A stretch of DNA of 64,000 nucleotides, taken from assembly GCF_051020765.1 (NCBI RefSeq), contig NW_027469284.1, positions 1 through 64,000 on the forward strand, in the 5' to 3' direction. Positions within the stretch are counted from its first letter, which is position 1, and each line of letters opens with the position of its first letter. Source of the stretch: Lasioglossum baleicum. Lineage: Eukaryota > Arthropoda > Insecta > Hymenoptera > Halictidae. The position numbers and the translations under genes are program-made. Below are positions 12,846 to 25,190 of this stretch, piece after piece. The notes below the pieces were generated by a model, which saw only the letters and a program-made list of their open reading frames with translations, had not been told where the DNA came from and did no database searches.

Positions 12846-13490
12846 TATGCGTTATGCGTTATGCGTTATGCGTTATGCGTTATGCGTTATGCGTTATGCG
12901 TTATGCGTTATGCGTTATGCGTTATGCGTTATGCGTTATGCGTTATGCGTTATGCGTTATGCGTTATGCGTTATGCGTTATGCGTTATGCGTTATGCGTT
13001 ATGCGTTATGCGTTATGCGTTATGCGTTATGCGTTATGCGTTATGCGTTATGCGTTATGCGTTATGCGTTATGCGTTATGCGTTATGCGTTATGCGTTAT
13101 GCGTTATGCGTTATGCGTTATGCGTTATGCGTTATGCGTTATGCGTTATGCGTTATGCGTTATGCGTTATGCGTTATGCGTTATGCGTTATGCGTTATGC
13201 GTTATGCGTTATGCGTTATGCGTTATGCGTTATGCGTTATGCGTTATGCGTTATGCGTTATGCGTTATGCGTTATGCGTTATGCGTTATGCGTTATGCGT
13301 TATGCGTTATGCGTTATGCGTTATGCGTTATGCGTTATGCGTTATGCGTTATGCGTTATGCGTTATGCGTTATGCGTTATGCGTTATGCGTTATGCGTTA
13401 TGCGTTATGCGTTATGCGTTATGCGTTATGCGTTATGCGTTATGCGTTATGCGTTATGCGTTATGCGTTATGCGTTATGCGTTATGCGTT
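12846..13490 (+). repeat. Pure satellite run between S1 and S2
   Basis: About 92 canonical units with no visible variant separate the last shared marker of S1 from the 84-base block at 13,491. The corresponding position after S2 (from 21,606) is only about 190 bases before other variants appear, so this run is not shared. Confidence 0.85.
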
Positions 13491-13574
13491 ATCCGTTATG
13501 CGTTATCCGTTATGCGTTACGCGTTCTGCGTTATGCGTTATGCGTTATGCGTTATGCGTTATGCGTTATTCGTT
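13491..13574 (+). repeat. 84-base block shared with domain 2
   Basis: Twelve units: ATCCGTT, canonical, ATCCGTT, canonical, ACGCGTT, CTGCGTT, five canonical, ATTCGTT. The same order and length occur at 40,826-40,909, 41,827-41,910 and 43,024-43,107. The right half (CTGCGTT to ATTCGTT, 43 bases apart) also matches positions 106 to 149. It is one of the few blocks tying domain 1 to the right part of domain 2. Confidence 0.85.
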
Positions 13575-14456
13575 ATGCGTTATGCGTTATGCGTTATGCG
13601 TTATGCGTTATGCGTTATGCGTTATGCGTTATGCGTTATGCGTTATGCGTTATGCGTTATGCGTTATGCGTTATGCGTTATGCGTTATGCGTTATGCGTT
13701 ATGCGTTATGCGTTATGCGTTATGCGTTATGCGTTATGCGTTATGCGTTATGCGTTATGCGTTATGCGTTATGCGTTATGCGTTATGCGTTATGCGTCAT
13801 GCGTCATGCGTTATGCGTTATGCGTTATGCGTTATGCGTTATGCGTTATGCGTTATGCGTTATGCGTTATGCGTTATGCGTTATGCGTTATGCGTTATGC
13901 GTTATGCGTTATGCGTTATGCGTTATGCGTTATGCGTTATGCGTTATGCGTTATGCGTTATGCGTTATGCGTTATGCGTTATGCGTTATGCGTTATGCGT
14001 TATGCGTTATGCGTTATGCGTTATGCGTTATGCGTTATGCGTTATGCGTTATGCGTTATGCGTTATGCGTTATGCGTTATGCGTTATGCGTTATGCGTTA
14101 TGCGTTATGCGTTATGCGTTATGCGTTATGCGTTATGCGTTATGCGTTATGCGTTATGCGTTATGCGTTATGCGTTATGCGTTATGCGTTATGCGTTATG
14201 CGTTATGCGTTATGCGTTATGCGTTATGCGTTATGCGTTATGCGTTATGCGTTATGCGTTATGCGTTATGCGTTATGCGTTATGCGTTATGCGTTATGCG
14301 TTATGCGTTATGCGTTATGCGTTATGCGTTATGCGTTATGCGTTATGCGTTATGCGTTATGCGTTATGCGTTATGCGTTATGCGTTATGCGTTATGCGTT
14401 ATGCGTTATGCGTTATGCGTTATGCGTTATGCGTTATGCGTTATGCGTTATGCGTT

Positions 14457-14575
14457 ACGGGTTATGCGTTACGCGTTATGCGTTATGCGTTACGCGTTAT
14501 GCGTTATGCGTTATGCGTTATGCGTTATGCGTTATGCGTTATGCGTTACGCGTTATGCGTTATGCGTTACGCGTT
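14457..14575 (+). repeat. ACGGGTT/ACGCGTT marker cluster, second copy
   Basis: ACGGGTT at 14,457 with ACGCGTT at 14,471, 14,492, 14,548 and 14,569 repeats the order and spacing of the cluster at 1031. It anchors the left part of the large duplicated block. Confidence 0.9.
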
Positions 14576-16927
14576 ATGCGTTATGCGTTATGCGTTATGC
14601 GTTATGCGTTATGCGTTATGCGTTATGCGTTATGCGTTATGCGTTATGCGTTATGCGTTATGCGTTATGCGTTATGCGTTATCCGTTATGCGTTATCCGT
14701 TATGCGTTACGCGTTATGCGTTATGCGTTATGCGTTATGCGTTAAGCGTTATACGTTATGCGATATGCGTTATTCGTTATGCGTTATGCGTTATGCGTTA
14801 TGCGTTATGCGTTATGCGTTATGCGTTATGCGTTATGCGTTATGCGTTATGCGTTATGCGTTATGCGTTATGCGTTATGCGTTATGCGTTATGCGTTATG
14901 CGTCATGCGTTATGCGTTATGCGTCATGCGTTATGCGTTATGCGTTATGCGTTATGCGTTATGCGTTATGCGTTATGCGTTATGCGTTATGCGTTATGCG
15001 TTATGCGTTATGCGTTATGCGTTATGCGTTATGCGTTATGCGTTATGCGTTATGCGTTATGCGTTATGCGTTATGCGTTATGCGTTATGCGTTATGCGTT
15101 ATGCGTTATGCGTTATGCGTTATGCGTTATGCGTTATGCGTTATGCGTTATGCGTTATGCGTTATGCGTTATGCGTTATGCGTTATGCGTTATGCGTTAT
15201 GCGTTATGCGTTATGCGTTATGCGTTATGCGTTATGCGTTATGCGTTATGCGTTATGCGTTATGCGTTATGCGTTATGCGTTATGCGTTATGCGTTATGC
15301 GTTATGCGTTATGCGTTATGCGTTATCCGTTATGCGTTATCCGTTATGCGTTACGCGTTATGCGTTATGCGTTATGCGTTATGCGTTAAGCGTTATACGT
15401 TATGCGACATGCGTTATTCGTTATGCGTTTTGCGTTATGCGTTATGCGTTATGCGTTATGCGTTATGCGTTATGCGTTATGCGTTATGCGTTATGCGTTA
15501 TGCGTTATGCGTTATGCGTTATGCGTTATGCGTTATGCGTTATGCGTTATGCGTTATGCGTTATGCATTATGCTTTATGCGTTATGCGTTATGCGTTATG
15601 CGTTATGCGTCATGCGTTATGCGTTATGCGTTCTGCGTTATGCGTTATGCGATATGCGTTATGCGTTATGCGTTATGCGTTATGCGTTAAGCGTTATACG
15701 TTATGCGATATGCGTTATTCGTTATGCGTTATGCGTTATGCGTTATGCGTTATGCGTTATGCGTTATGCGTTATGCGTTATGCGTTATGCGTTATGCGTT
15801 ATGCGTTATGCGTTATGCGTTATGCGTTATGCGTTATGCGTAATGCGTTATGCGTTATGCGTTATGCGTTATGCGTAATGTGTCATGCGTTATGCGTTAT
15901 GCGTTATGGACTATGCTTTATGCGGTATGCGTTGTGGGTTATCCGTTATGCGTCATGCGTTATGCGTTATGCGTTATGCGTTATGCGTTATGCGTTATGC
16001 GTTATGCGTTATGCGTTATGCGTTATGCGTTATGCGTTATGCGTTATGCGTTATGCGTTATGCGTTATGCGTTATGCGTTATGCGTTATGCGTTATGCGT
16101 TATGCGTTATGCGTTATGCGTTATGCGCTATGCGTTATGCGTTATGCGTTATGCGTTATGCGTTATGCGTTATGCGTTATGCGTTATGCGTTATGCGTTA
16201 TGCGTTATGCGTTATGCGTTATGCGTTATGCGTTATGCGTTATCCGTTATGCGTTATCCGTTATGCGTTACGCGTTATGCGTTATGCGTTATGCGTTATG
16301 CGTTAAGCGTTATACGTTATGCGATATGCGTTATTCGTTATGCGTTATGCGTTATGCGTTATGCGTTATGCGTTATGCGTTATGCGTTATGCGTTATGCG
16401 TTATGCGTTATGCGTTATGCGTTATGCGTTATGCGTTATGCGTTATGCGTTATGCGTTATGCGTTATGCGTTATGCGTTATGCGTTATGCGTTATGCGTT
16501 ATGCGTTATGCGTTATGCGTTATGCATTATGCTTTATGCGTTATGCGTTATGCGTTATGCGTTATGCGTCATGCGTTATGCGTTATGCGTTCTGCGTTAT
16601 GCGTTATGCGATATGCGTTATGCGTTATGCGTTATGCGTTATGCGTTATGCATTATGCGTTATGCGTTATGCGTTATGCGTCATGCGTTATGCGTTATGC
16701 GTTCTGCGTTATGCGTTATGCGATATGCGTTATGCGTTATGCGTTATGCGTTATGCGTTATGCGTTATGCGTTATGCGTTATGCGTTATGCGTTATGCGT
16801 TATGCGTTATGCGTTATGCGTTATGCGTTATGCGTTATGCGTTATGCGTTATGCGTTATGCGTTATGCGTTATGCGTTATGCGTTATGCGTTATGCGTTA
16901 TGCGTTATGCGTTATGCGTTATGCGTT

Positions 16928-17872
16928 ATGACTTTTTCATTGAACGTTATGCGTTATGCGATATGCGTTATGCGTTATGCGTTATGCGTTATGCGTTATG
17001 CGTTATGCGTTATGCGTTATGCGTTATGCGTTATGCGTTATGCGTTATGCGTTATGCGTTATGCGTTATGCGTTATGCGTTATGCGTTATGCGTTATGCG
17101 TTATGCGTTATGCGTTATGCGTTATGCGTTATGCGTTATGCGTTATGCGTTATGCGTTATGCGTTATGCGTTATGCGTTATGCGTTATGCGTTATGCGTT
17201 ATGCGTTATGCGTTATGCGTTATGCGTTATGCGTTATGCGTTATGCGTTATGCGTTATGCGTTATGCGTTATGCGTTATGCGTTATGCGTTATGCGTTAT
17301 GCGTTATGCGTTATGCGTTATGCGTTATGCGATATGCGATATGCGTTATGCGTTATGCGTTATGCGTTATGACTTTTTCATTGAACGTTATGCGTTATGC
17401 GATATGCGTTATGCGTTATGCGTTATGCGTTATGCGTTATGCGTTATGCGTTATGCGTTATGCGTTATGCGTTATGCGTTATGCGTTATGCGTTATGCGT
17501 TATGCGTTATGCGTTATGCGTTATGCGTTATGCGTTATGCGTTATGCGTTATGCGTTATGCGTTATGCGTTATGCGTTATGCGTTATGCGTTATGCGTTA
17601 TGCGTTATGCGTTATGCGTTATGCGTTATGCGTTATGCGTTATGCGTTATGCGTTATGCGTTATGCGTTATGCGTTATGCGTTATGCGTTATGCGTTATG
17701 CGTTATGCGTTATGCGTCATGCGTTATGCGTTATGCGTTATGCGTTATGCGTCATGCGTCATGCGTTATGCGTTATGCGTTATGCGTTATGCGTTATCCG
17801 TTATGCGTTACGCGTTACGCGATATGCGTTATGCGTTATGCGTTATGCGTTATGACTTTTTCATTGAACGTT
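16928..17872 (+). repeat. Gamma block triplet in A3
   Basis: Gamma blocks start at 16,928, 17,369 and 17,852 (spacings 441 and 483), the GAAC form. The first interval matches A1, not A2, which supports the hybrid reading of A3. Confidence 0.88.
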
Positions 17873-18250
17873 ATGCGTTATGCGATATGCGTTATGCGTT
17901 ATGCGTTATGCGTTATGCGTTATGCGTTATGCGTTATGCGTTATGCGTTATGCGTTATGCGTTATGCGTTATGCGTTATGCGTTATGCGTTATGCGTTAT
18001 GCGTTATGCGTTATGCGTTATGCGTTATGCGTTATGCGTTATGCGTTATGCGTTATGCGTTATGCGTTATGCGTTATGCGTTATGCGTTATGCGTTATGC
18101 GTTATGCGTTATGCGTTATGCGTTATGCGTTATGCGTTATGCGTTATGCGTTATGCGTCATGCGTTATGCGTTATGCGTTATGCGTTATGCGTCATGCGT
18201 CATGCGTTATGCGTTATGCGTTATGCGTTATGCGTTATCCGTTATGCGTT

Positions 18251-18446
18251 ACGCGTTACGCGTTACGCGTTACGCGTTACGCGTTATGCGTCATGCGTTA
18301 TCCGTTATGCGTTATGCGTTATGCGTTATGCGTTATGCGTTATGCGTTATGCGTTATGCGTTATGCGTTATGCGTTATGCGTTATGCGTTATCCGTTATG
18401 CGTTACGCGTTACGCGTTACGCGTTACGCGTTACGCGTTACGCGTT
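18251..18446 (+). repeat. Runs of ACGCGTT (five plus six) in A3
   Basis: Consecutive ACGCGTT units occur at 18,251-18,285 (five) and 18,405-18,446 (six), the same pattern and inner spacing as in A1 and A2. Confidence 0.9.
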
Positions 18447-21197
18447 ATGCGTTATGCGTTATGCGTTATGCGTTATGCGTTATGCGTTATGCGTTATGCG
18501 TTATGCGTTATGCGTTATGCGTTATGCGTTATGCGTTATGCGTTATGCGTTATGCGTTATGCGTTATGCGTTATGCGTTATGCGTTATGCGTTATGCGTT
18601 ATGCGTTATGCGTTATGCGTTATGCGTTATGCGTTATGCGTTATGCGTTATGCGTTATGCGTTATGCGTTATGCGTTATACGTTATGCGTTATGCGTTAT
18701 GCGTTATGCGTTATGCGTTATGCGTTATGCGTTATGCGTTATGCGTTATGCGTTATGCGTTATGCGTTATGCGTTATGCGTTATGCGTTATGCGTTATGC
18801 GTTATGCGTTATGCGTTATGCGTTATGCGTTATGCGTTACGCGTTATGCGTTATGCGATATGCGTTATTCGTTATGCGTTATGCGTTATGCGTTATGCGT
18901 TATGCGTTTTGCGTTATGCGTTATGCGTTATGCGTTATGCGTTATGCGTTATGCGTTATGCGTTATGCGTTATGCGTTATGCGTTATGCGTTATGCGTTA
19001 TGCGTTATGCATTATGCTTTATGCGTTATGCGTTATGCGTTATGCGTTATGCGTTATGCGTCATGCGTTATGCGTTATGCGTTCTGCGTTATGCGTTATG
19101 CGATATGCGTTATGCGTTATGCGTTATGCGTTATGCGTTATGCGTTATGCGTTATGCGTTAAGCGTTATACGTTATGCGATATGCGTTATTCGTTATGCG
19201 TTATGCGTTATGCGTTATGCGTTATGCGTTATGCGTTATGCGTTATGCGTTATGCGTTATGCGTTATGCGTTATGCGTTATGCGTTATGCGTTATGCGTT
19301 ATGCGTTATGCGTAATGCGTTATGCATTATGCGTTATGCGTTATGCGTAATGCGTTATGAGTAATGTGTCATGCGTTATGCGTTATGGACTATGCTTTAT
19401 GCGGTATGCGTTGTGGGTTATCCGTTATGCGTCATGCGTTATGCGTTATGCGTTATGCGTTATGCGTTATGCGTTATGCGTTATGCGTTATGCGTTATGC
19501 GTTATGCGTTATGCGTTATGCGTTACGCGTTATGCGTTATGCGTTATGCGTTATGGGTTATGCGTTATGCGTTATGCGTTATGCGTTATGCGTTATGCGT
19601 TATGCGTTATGCGTTATGCGTTATGCGTTATGCGTTATGCGTTATGCGTTATGCGTTATGCGTTATGCGTTATGCGTTATGCGTTATGCGTTATGCGTTA
19701 TGCGTTATGCGTTATGCGTTATGCGTTATGCGTTATGCGTTATGCGTTATGCGTTATGCGTTATGCGTTATGCGTTATGCGTTATGCGTTATGCGTTATG
19801 CGTTATGCGTTATGCGTTATGCGTTATGCGTTATGCGTTATGCGTTATGCGTTATGCGTTATGCGTTATGCGTTATGCGTTATGCGTTATGCGTTATGCG
19901 TTATGCGTTATCCGTTATGCGTTATCCGTTATGCGTTACGCGTTATGCGTTATGCGTTATGCCATATGCGTTAAGCGTTATACGTTATGCGACATGCGTT
20001 ATTCGTTATGCGTTTTGCGTTATGCGTTATGCGTTATGCGTTATGCGTTATGCGTTATGCGTTATGCGTTATGCGTTATGCGTTATGCGTTATGCGTTAT
20101 GCGTTATGCGTTATGCGTTATGCGTTATGCGTTATGCATTATGCTTTATGCGTTATGCGTTATGCGTTATGCGTTATGCGTCATGCGTTATGCGTTATGC
20201 GTTCTGCGTTATGCGTTATGCGATATGCGTTATGCGTTATGCGTTATGCGTTATGCGTTATGCGTTATGCGTTAAGCGTTATACGTTATGCGATATGCGT
20301 TATTCGTTATGCGTTATGCGTTATGCGTTATGCGTTATGCGTTATGCGTTATGCGTTATGCGTTATGCGTTATGCGTTATGCGTTATGCGTTATGCGTTA
20401 TGCGTTATGCGTTATGCGTTATGCGTTATGCGTTATGCGTTATGCGTAATGCGTTATGCATTATGCGTTATGCGTTATGCGTAATGCGTTATGAGTAATG
20501 TGTCATGCGTTATGCGTTATGCGTTATGGACTATGCTTTATGCGGTATGCGTTGTGGGTTATCCGTTATGCGTCATGCGTTATGCGTTATGCGTTATGCG
20601 TTATGCGTTATGCGTTATGCGTTATGCGTTATGCGTTATGCGTTATGCGTTATGCGTTATGCGTTATGCGTTATGCGTTATGCGTTATGCGTTATGCGTT
20701 ATGCGTTATGCGTTATGAGTTATGCGTTATGCGTTATGCGTTATGCGTTATGCGCTATGCGTTATGCGTTATGCGTTATGCGTTATGCGTTATGCGTTAT
20801 GCGTTATGCGTTATGCGTTATGCGTTATGCGTTATGCGTTATGCGTTATGCGTTATGCGTTATCCGTTATGCGTTATCCGTTATGCGTTACGCGTTATGC
20901 GTTATGCGTTATGCGTTATGCGTTATGCGTTATGCGTTATGCGTTATGCGTTATGCGTTATGCGTTATGCGTTATGCGTTATGCGTTATGCGTTATGCGT
21001 TATGCGTTATGCGTTATGCGTTATGCGTTATGCGTTATGCGTTATGCGTTATGCGTTATGCGTTATGCGTTATGCGTTATGCGTTATGCGTTATGCGTTA
21101 TGCGTTATGCGTTATGCGTTATGCGTTATGCGTTATGCGTTATGCGTTATGCGTTATGCGTTATGCGTTATGCGTTATGCGTTATGCGTTATGCGTT

Positions 21198-21218
21198 ATG
21201 ACTTTTTCATTGAACGTT
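21198..21218 (+). repeat. Single gamma block right of A3
   Basis: This GAAC-form gamma is at an offset of exactly 8,771 from the one at 12,427. Just beyond it an ATCCGTT unit near 21,603 pairs with one near 12,839 at an offset of 8,764, one unit less. After that the two blocks diverge. Confidence 0.88.
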
Positions 21219-21605
21219 ATGCGTTATGCGATATGCGTTATGCGTTATGCGTTATGCGTTATGCGTTATGCGTTATGCGTTATGCGTTATGCGTTATGCG
21301 TTATGCGTTATGCGTTATGCGTTATGCGTTATGCGTTATGCGTTATGCGTTATGCGTTATGCGTTATGCGTTATGCGTTATGCGTTATGCGTTATGCGTT
21401 ATGCGTTATGCGTTATGCGTTATGCGTTATGCGTTATGCGTTATGCGTTATGCGTTATGCGTTATGCGTTATGCGTTATGCGTTATGCGTTATGCGTTAT
21501 GCGTTATGCGTTATGCGTTATGCGTTATGCGTTATGCGTTATGCGTTATGCGTTATGCGTTATGCGTTATGCGTTATGCGTTATGCGTTATGCGTTATGC
21601 GTTAT

Positions 21606-24600
21606 CCGTTATGCGTTATGCGTTATGCGTTATGCGTTATGCGTTATGCGTTATGCGTTATGCGTTATGCGTTATGCGTTATGCGTTATGCGTTATGCGT
21701 TATGCGTTATGCGTTATGCGTTATGCGTTATGCGTTATGCGTTATGCGTTATGCGTTATGCGTTATGCGTTATGCGTTATGCGTTATGCGTTATGCATTA
21801 TGCTTTATGCGTTATGCGTTATGCGTTATGCGTTATGCGTTATGCGTTATGCGTCATGCGTTATGCGTTATGCGTTCTGCGTTATGCGTTATGCGATATG
21901 CGTTATGCGTTATGCGTTATGCGTTATGCGTTATGCGTTATGCGTTATGCGTTAAGCGTTATACGTTATGCGATATGCGTTATTCGTTATGCGTTATGCG
22001 TTATGCGTTATGCGTTATGCGTTATGCGTTATGCGTTATGCGTTATGCGTTATGCGTTATGCGTTATGCGTTATGCGTTATGCGTTATGCGTTATGCGTT
22101 ATGCGTTATGCGTTATGCGTTATGCGTAATGCGTTATGCATTATGCGTTATGCGTTATGCGTAATGCGTTATGAGTAATGTGTCATGCGTTATGCGTTAT
22201 GGACTATGCTTTATGCGGTATGCGTTGTGGGTTATCCGTTATGCGTCATGCGTTATGCGTTATGCGTTATGCGTTATGCGTTATGCGTTATGCGTTACGC
22301 GTTATGCGTTATGCGTTATGCGTTATGCGTTATGCGTTATGCGTTATGCGTTATGCGTTATGCGTTATGCGTTATGCGTTATGCGTTATGCGTTATGCGT
22401 TATGCGTTATGCGTTATGCGTTATGCGTTATGCGTTATGCGTTATGCGTTATGCGTTATGCGTTATGCGTTATGCGTTATGCGTTATGCGTTATGCGTTA
22501 TGCGTTATGCGTTATGCGTTATGCGTTATGCGTTATGCGTTATGCGTTATGCGTTATGCGTTATGCGTTATGCGTTATGCGTTATGCGTTATGCGTTATG
22601 CGTTATGCGTTATGCGTTATGCGTTATGCGTTATGCGTTATGCGTTATGCGTTATGCGTTATGCGTTATGCGTTATGCGTTATGCGTTATGCGTTATGAC
22701 TTTTTCATTGAACGTTATGCGTTATGCGATATGCGTTATGCGTTATGCGTTATGCGTTATGCGTTATGCGTTATGCGTTATGCGTTATGCGTTATGCGTT
22801 ATGCGTTATGCGTTATGCGTTATGCGTTATGCGTTATGCGTTATGCGTTATGCGTTATGCGTTATGCGTTATGCGTTATGCGTTATGCGTTATGCGTTAT
22901 GCGTTATGCGTTATGCGTTATGCGTTATGCGTTATGCGTTATGCGTTATGCGTTATGCGTTATGCGTTATGCGTTATGCGTTATGCGTTATGCGTTATGC
23001 GTTATGCGTTATGCGTTATGCGTTATGCGTTATGCGTTATGCGTTATGCGTTATGCGTTATGCGTTATGCGTTATGCGTTATGCGTTATGCGTTATGCGT
23101 TATGCGTTATGCGTTATGCGTTATGCGTTATGCGTTATGCGTTATGCGTTATGCGTTATGCGTTATGCGTTATGCGTTATGCGTTATGCGTTATGCGTTA
23201 TGCGTTATGCGTTATGCGTTATGCGTTATGCGTTATGCGTTATGCGTTATGCGTTATGCGTTATGCGTTATGCGTTATGCGTTATGCGTTATGCGTTATG
23301 CGTTATGCGTTATGCGTTATGCGTTATGCGTTATGCGTTATGCGTTATGCGTTATGCGTTATGCGTTATGCGTTATGCGTTATGCGTTATGCGTTATGCG
23401 TTATGCGTTATGCGTTATGCGTTATGCGTTATGCGTTATGCGTTATGCGTTATGCGTTATGCGTTATGCGTTATGCGTTATGCGTTATGCGTTATGCGTT
23501 ATGCGTTATGCGTTATGCGTTATGCGTTATGCGTTATGCGATATGCGTTATGCGTTATGCGTTATGCGTTATGACTTTTTCATTGAACGTTCTGCGTTAT
23601 GCGATATGCGTTATGCGTTATGCGTTATGCGTTATGCGTTATGCGTTATGCGTTATGCGTTATGCGTTATGCGTTATGCGTTATGCGTTATGCGTTATGC
23701 GTTATGCGTTATGCGTTATGCGTTATGCGTTATGCGTTATGCGTTATGCGTTATGCGTTATGCGTTATGCGTTATGCGTTATGCGTTATGCGTTATGCGT
23801 TATGCGTTATGCGTTATGCGTTATGCGTTATGCGTTATGCGTTATGCGTTATGCGTTATGCGTTATGCGTTATGCGTTATGCGTTATGCGTTATGCGTCA
23901 TGCGTTATGCGTTATGCGTTATGCGTTATGCGTCATGCGTCATGCGTTATGCGTTATGCGTTATGCGTTATGCGTTATGCGTTATGCGTTATGCGTTATG
24001 CGTTATGCGTTATGCGTTATGCGTTATGCGTTATGCGTTATGCGTTATGCGTTATGCGTTATGCGTTATGCGTTATGCGTTATGACTTTTTCATTGAACG
24101 TTATGCGTTATGCGATATGCGTTATGCGTTATGCGTTATGCGTTATGCGTTATGCGTTATGCGTTATGCGTTATGCGTTATGCGTTATGCGTTATGCGTT
24201 ATGCGTTATGCGTTATGCGTTATGCGTTATGCGTTATGCGTTATGCGTTATGCGTTATGCGTTATGCGTTATGCGTTATGCGTTATGCGTTATGCGTTAT
24301 GCGTTATGCGTTATGCGTTATGCGTTATGCGTTATGCGTTATGCGTTATGCGTTATGCGTTATGCGTTATGCGTTATGCGTTATGCGTTATGCGTTATGC
24401 GTTATGCGTTATGCGTTATCCGTTATGCGTTACGCGTTATGCGTTATGCGTTATGCGTTATGCGTTAAGCGTTATACGTTATGCGATATGCGTTATTCGT
24501 TATTCTTTATGCGTTATGCGTTGTGGGTTATCCGTTATGCGTCATGCGTTATCCGTTATGCGTTATGCGTTATGCGTTATGCGTTATGCGTTATGCGTTA

Positions 24601-24956
24601 TGCGTTATGCGTTATGCGTTATGCGTTATGCGTTATGCGTTATGCGTTATGCGTTATGCGTTATGCGTTATGCGTTATGCGTTATGCGTTATGCGTTATG
24701 CGTTATGCGTTATGCGTTATGCGTTATGCGTTATGCGTTATGCGTTATGCGTTATGCGTTATGCGTTATGCGTTATGCGTTATGCGTTATGCGTTATGCG
24801 TTATGCGTTATGCGTTATGCGTTATGCGTTATGCGTTATGCGTTTTGCGTTATGCGTTATGCGTTATGCATTATGCGTTATGCGTTATGCGTTATGCGTT
24901 ATGCGTTATGCGTTATGCGTTATGCGTTATGCGTTATGCGTTATGCGTTATGCGTT
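21606..24956 (+). repeat. Right part of domain 1, alpha and gamma at wider spacing
   Basis: After the S2 match ends, this stretch has an ATGCATT/CTTTATGC pair near 21,797, a kappa core near 21,955, alpha at 22,178 (CGGTATGC form), gamma at 22,696, 23,571 and 24,082 (GAAC form), and kappa near 24,415-24,500. The gamma at 23,571 is followed by CTGCG, unlike all others. It is more loosely packed with markers than A1-A3 and includes one of the longest pure runs. Confidence 0.8.
22731..23539 (+). repeat. Long pure run, about 115 units
   Basis: No variant is visible over about 809 bases between the ATGCGAT after the gamma at 22,696 and the ATGCGAT at 23,540. A long perfect run suggests recent expansion or efficient homogenisation of canonical units. 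Confidence 0.85.
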
Positions 24957-25047
24957 ATGACTTTTTCATTGAGCGTTATGCGTTATGCGTAATGCGTTAT
25001 GCATTATGCGTTATGCGTTATGCGTTATGCGTAATGCGTTATGAGTA

Positions 25048-25190
25048 ATGTGTCATGCGTTATGCGTTATGGACTATGCTTTATGCGTTATGCGTTATGG
25101 GTTATCCGTTATGCGTCATGCGTTATCCGTTATGGACTATGCTTTATGCGTTATGCGTTATGGGTTATCCGTTATGCGTCATGCGTTATG
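25048..25190 (+). repeat. Doubled alpha block
   Basis: ATGGACT occurs at 25,069 and again at 25,132, 63 bases (nine units) later, each followed by CTTTATGC and TTATGGGTTATCC. The same doubled form occurs at 30,319 with an identical 63-base interval, and the markers flanking both (gamma 91 bases upstream, ATTCGTT, GCGCTATG, ATCCGTT downstream) also match. This is a doubled alpha that was later copied about 5.27 kb to the right. Confidence 0.85.

Larger units (their letters stand above)
15878..20497 (+). repeat. 4.6 kb higher-order repeat, copy A3
   Basis: The third copy has alpha at 15,878 and 19,364, gamma at 16,928, 17,369 and 17,852, and ACGCGTT clusters at 18,251 and 18,405. Spacings left of about 17.4 kb agree with A1 and those right of 19.36 kb agree with A2, so A3 appears to be an A1/A2 hybrid with the switch between those points. 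The interval 17,369-17,852 (483) is one unit longer than in either other copy. Confidence 0.85.
13523..21605 (+). repeat. Large duplicated block, short form with one HOR copy (S2)
   Basis: S2 repeats S1 but is shorter by about 4,655 bases, close to one 4,690-base HOR period. Its single HOR copy looks chimeric. On the left its spacings match the first S1 copy (alpha to first gamma 1,050; first to second gamma 441). On the right they match the second S1 copy (alpha at 19,364 to the GACATG unit 623; to the next alpha 1,134). This is what one unequal exchange between tandem copies, or the reverse duplication, would leave. The direction cannot be read from the window. Confidence 0.8.
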
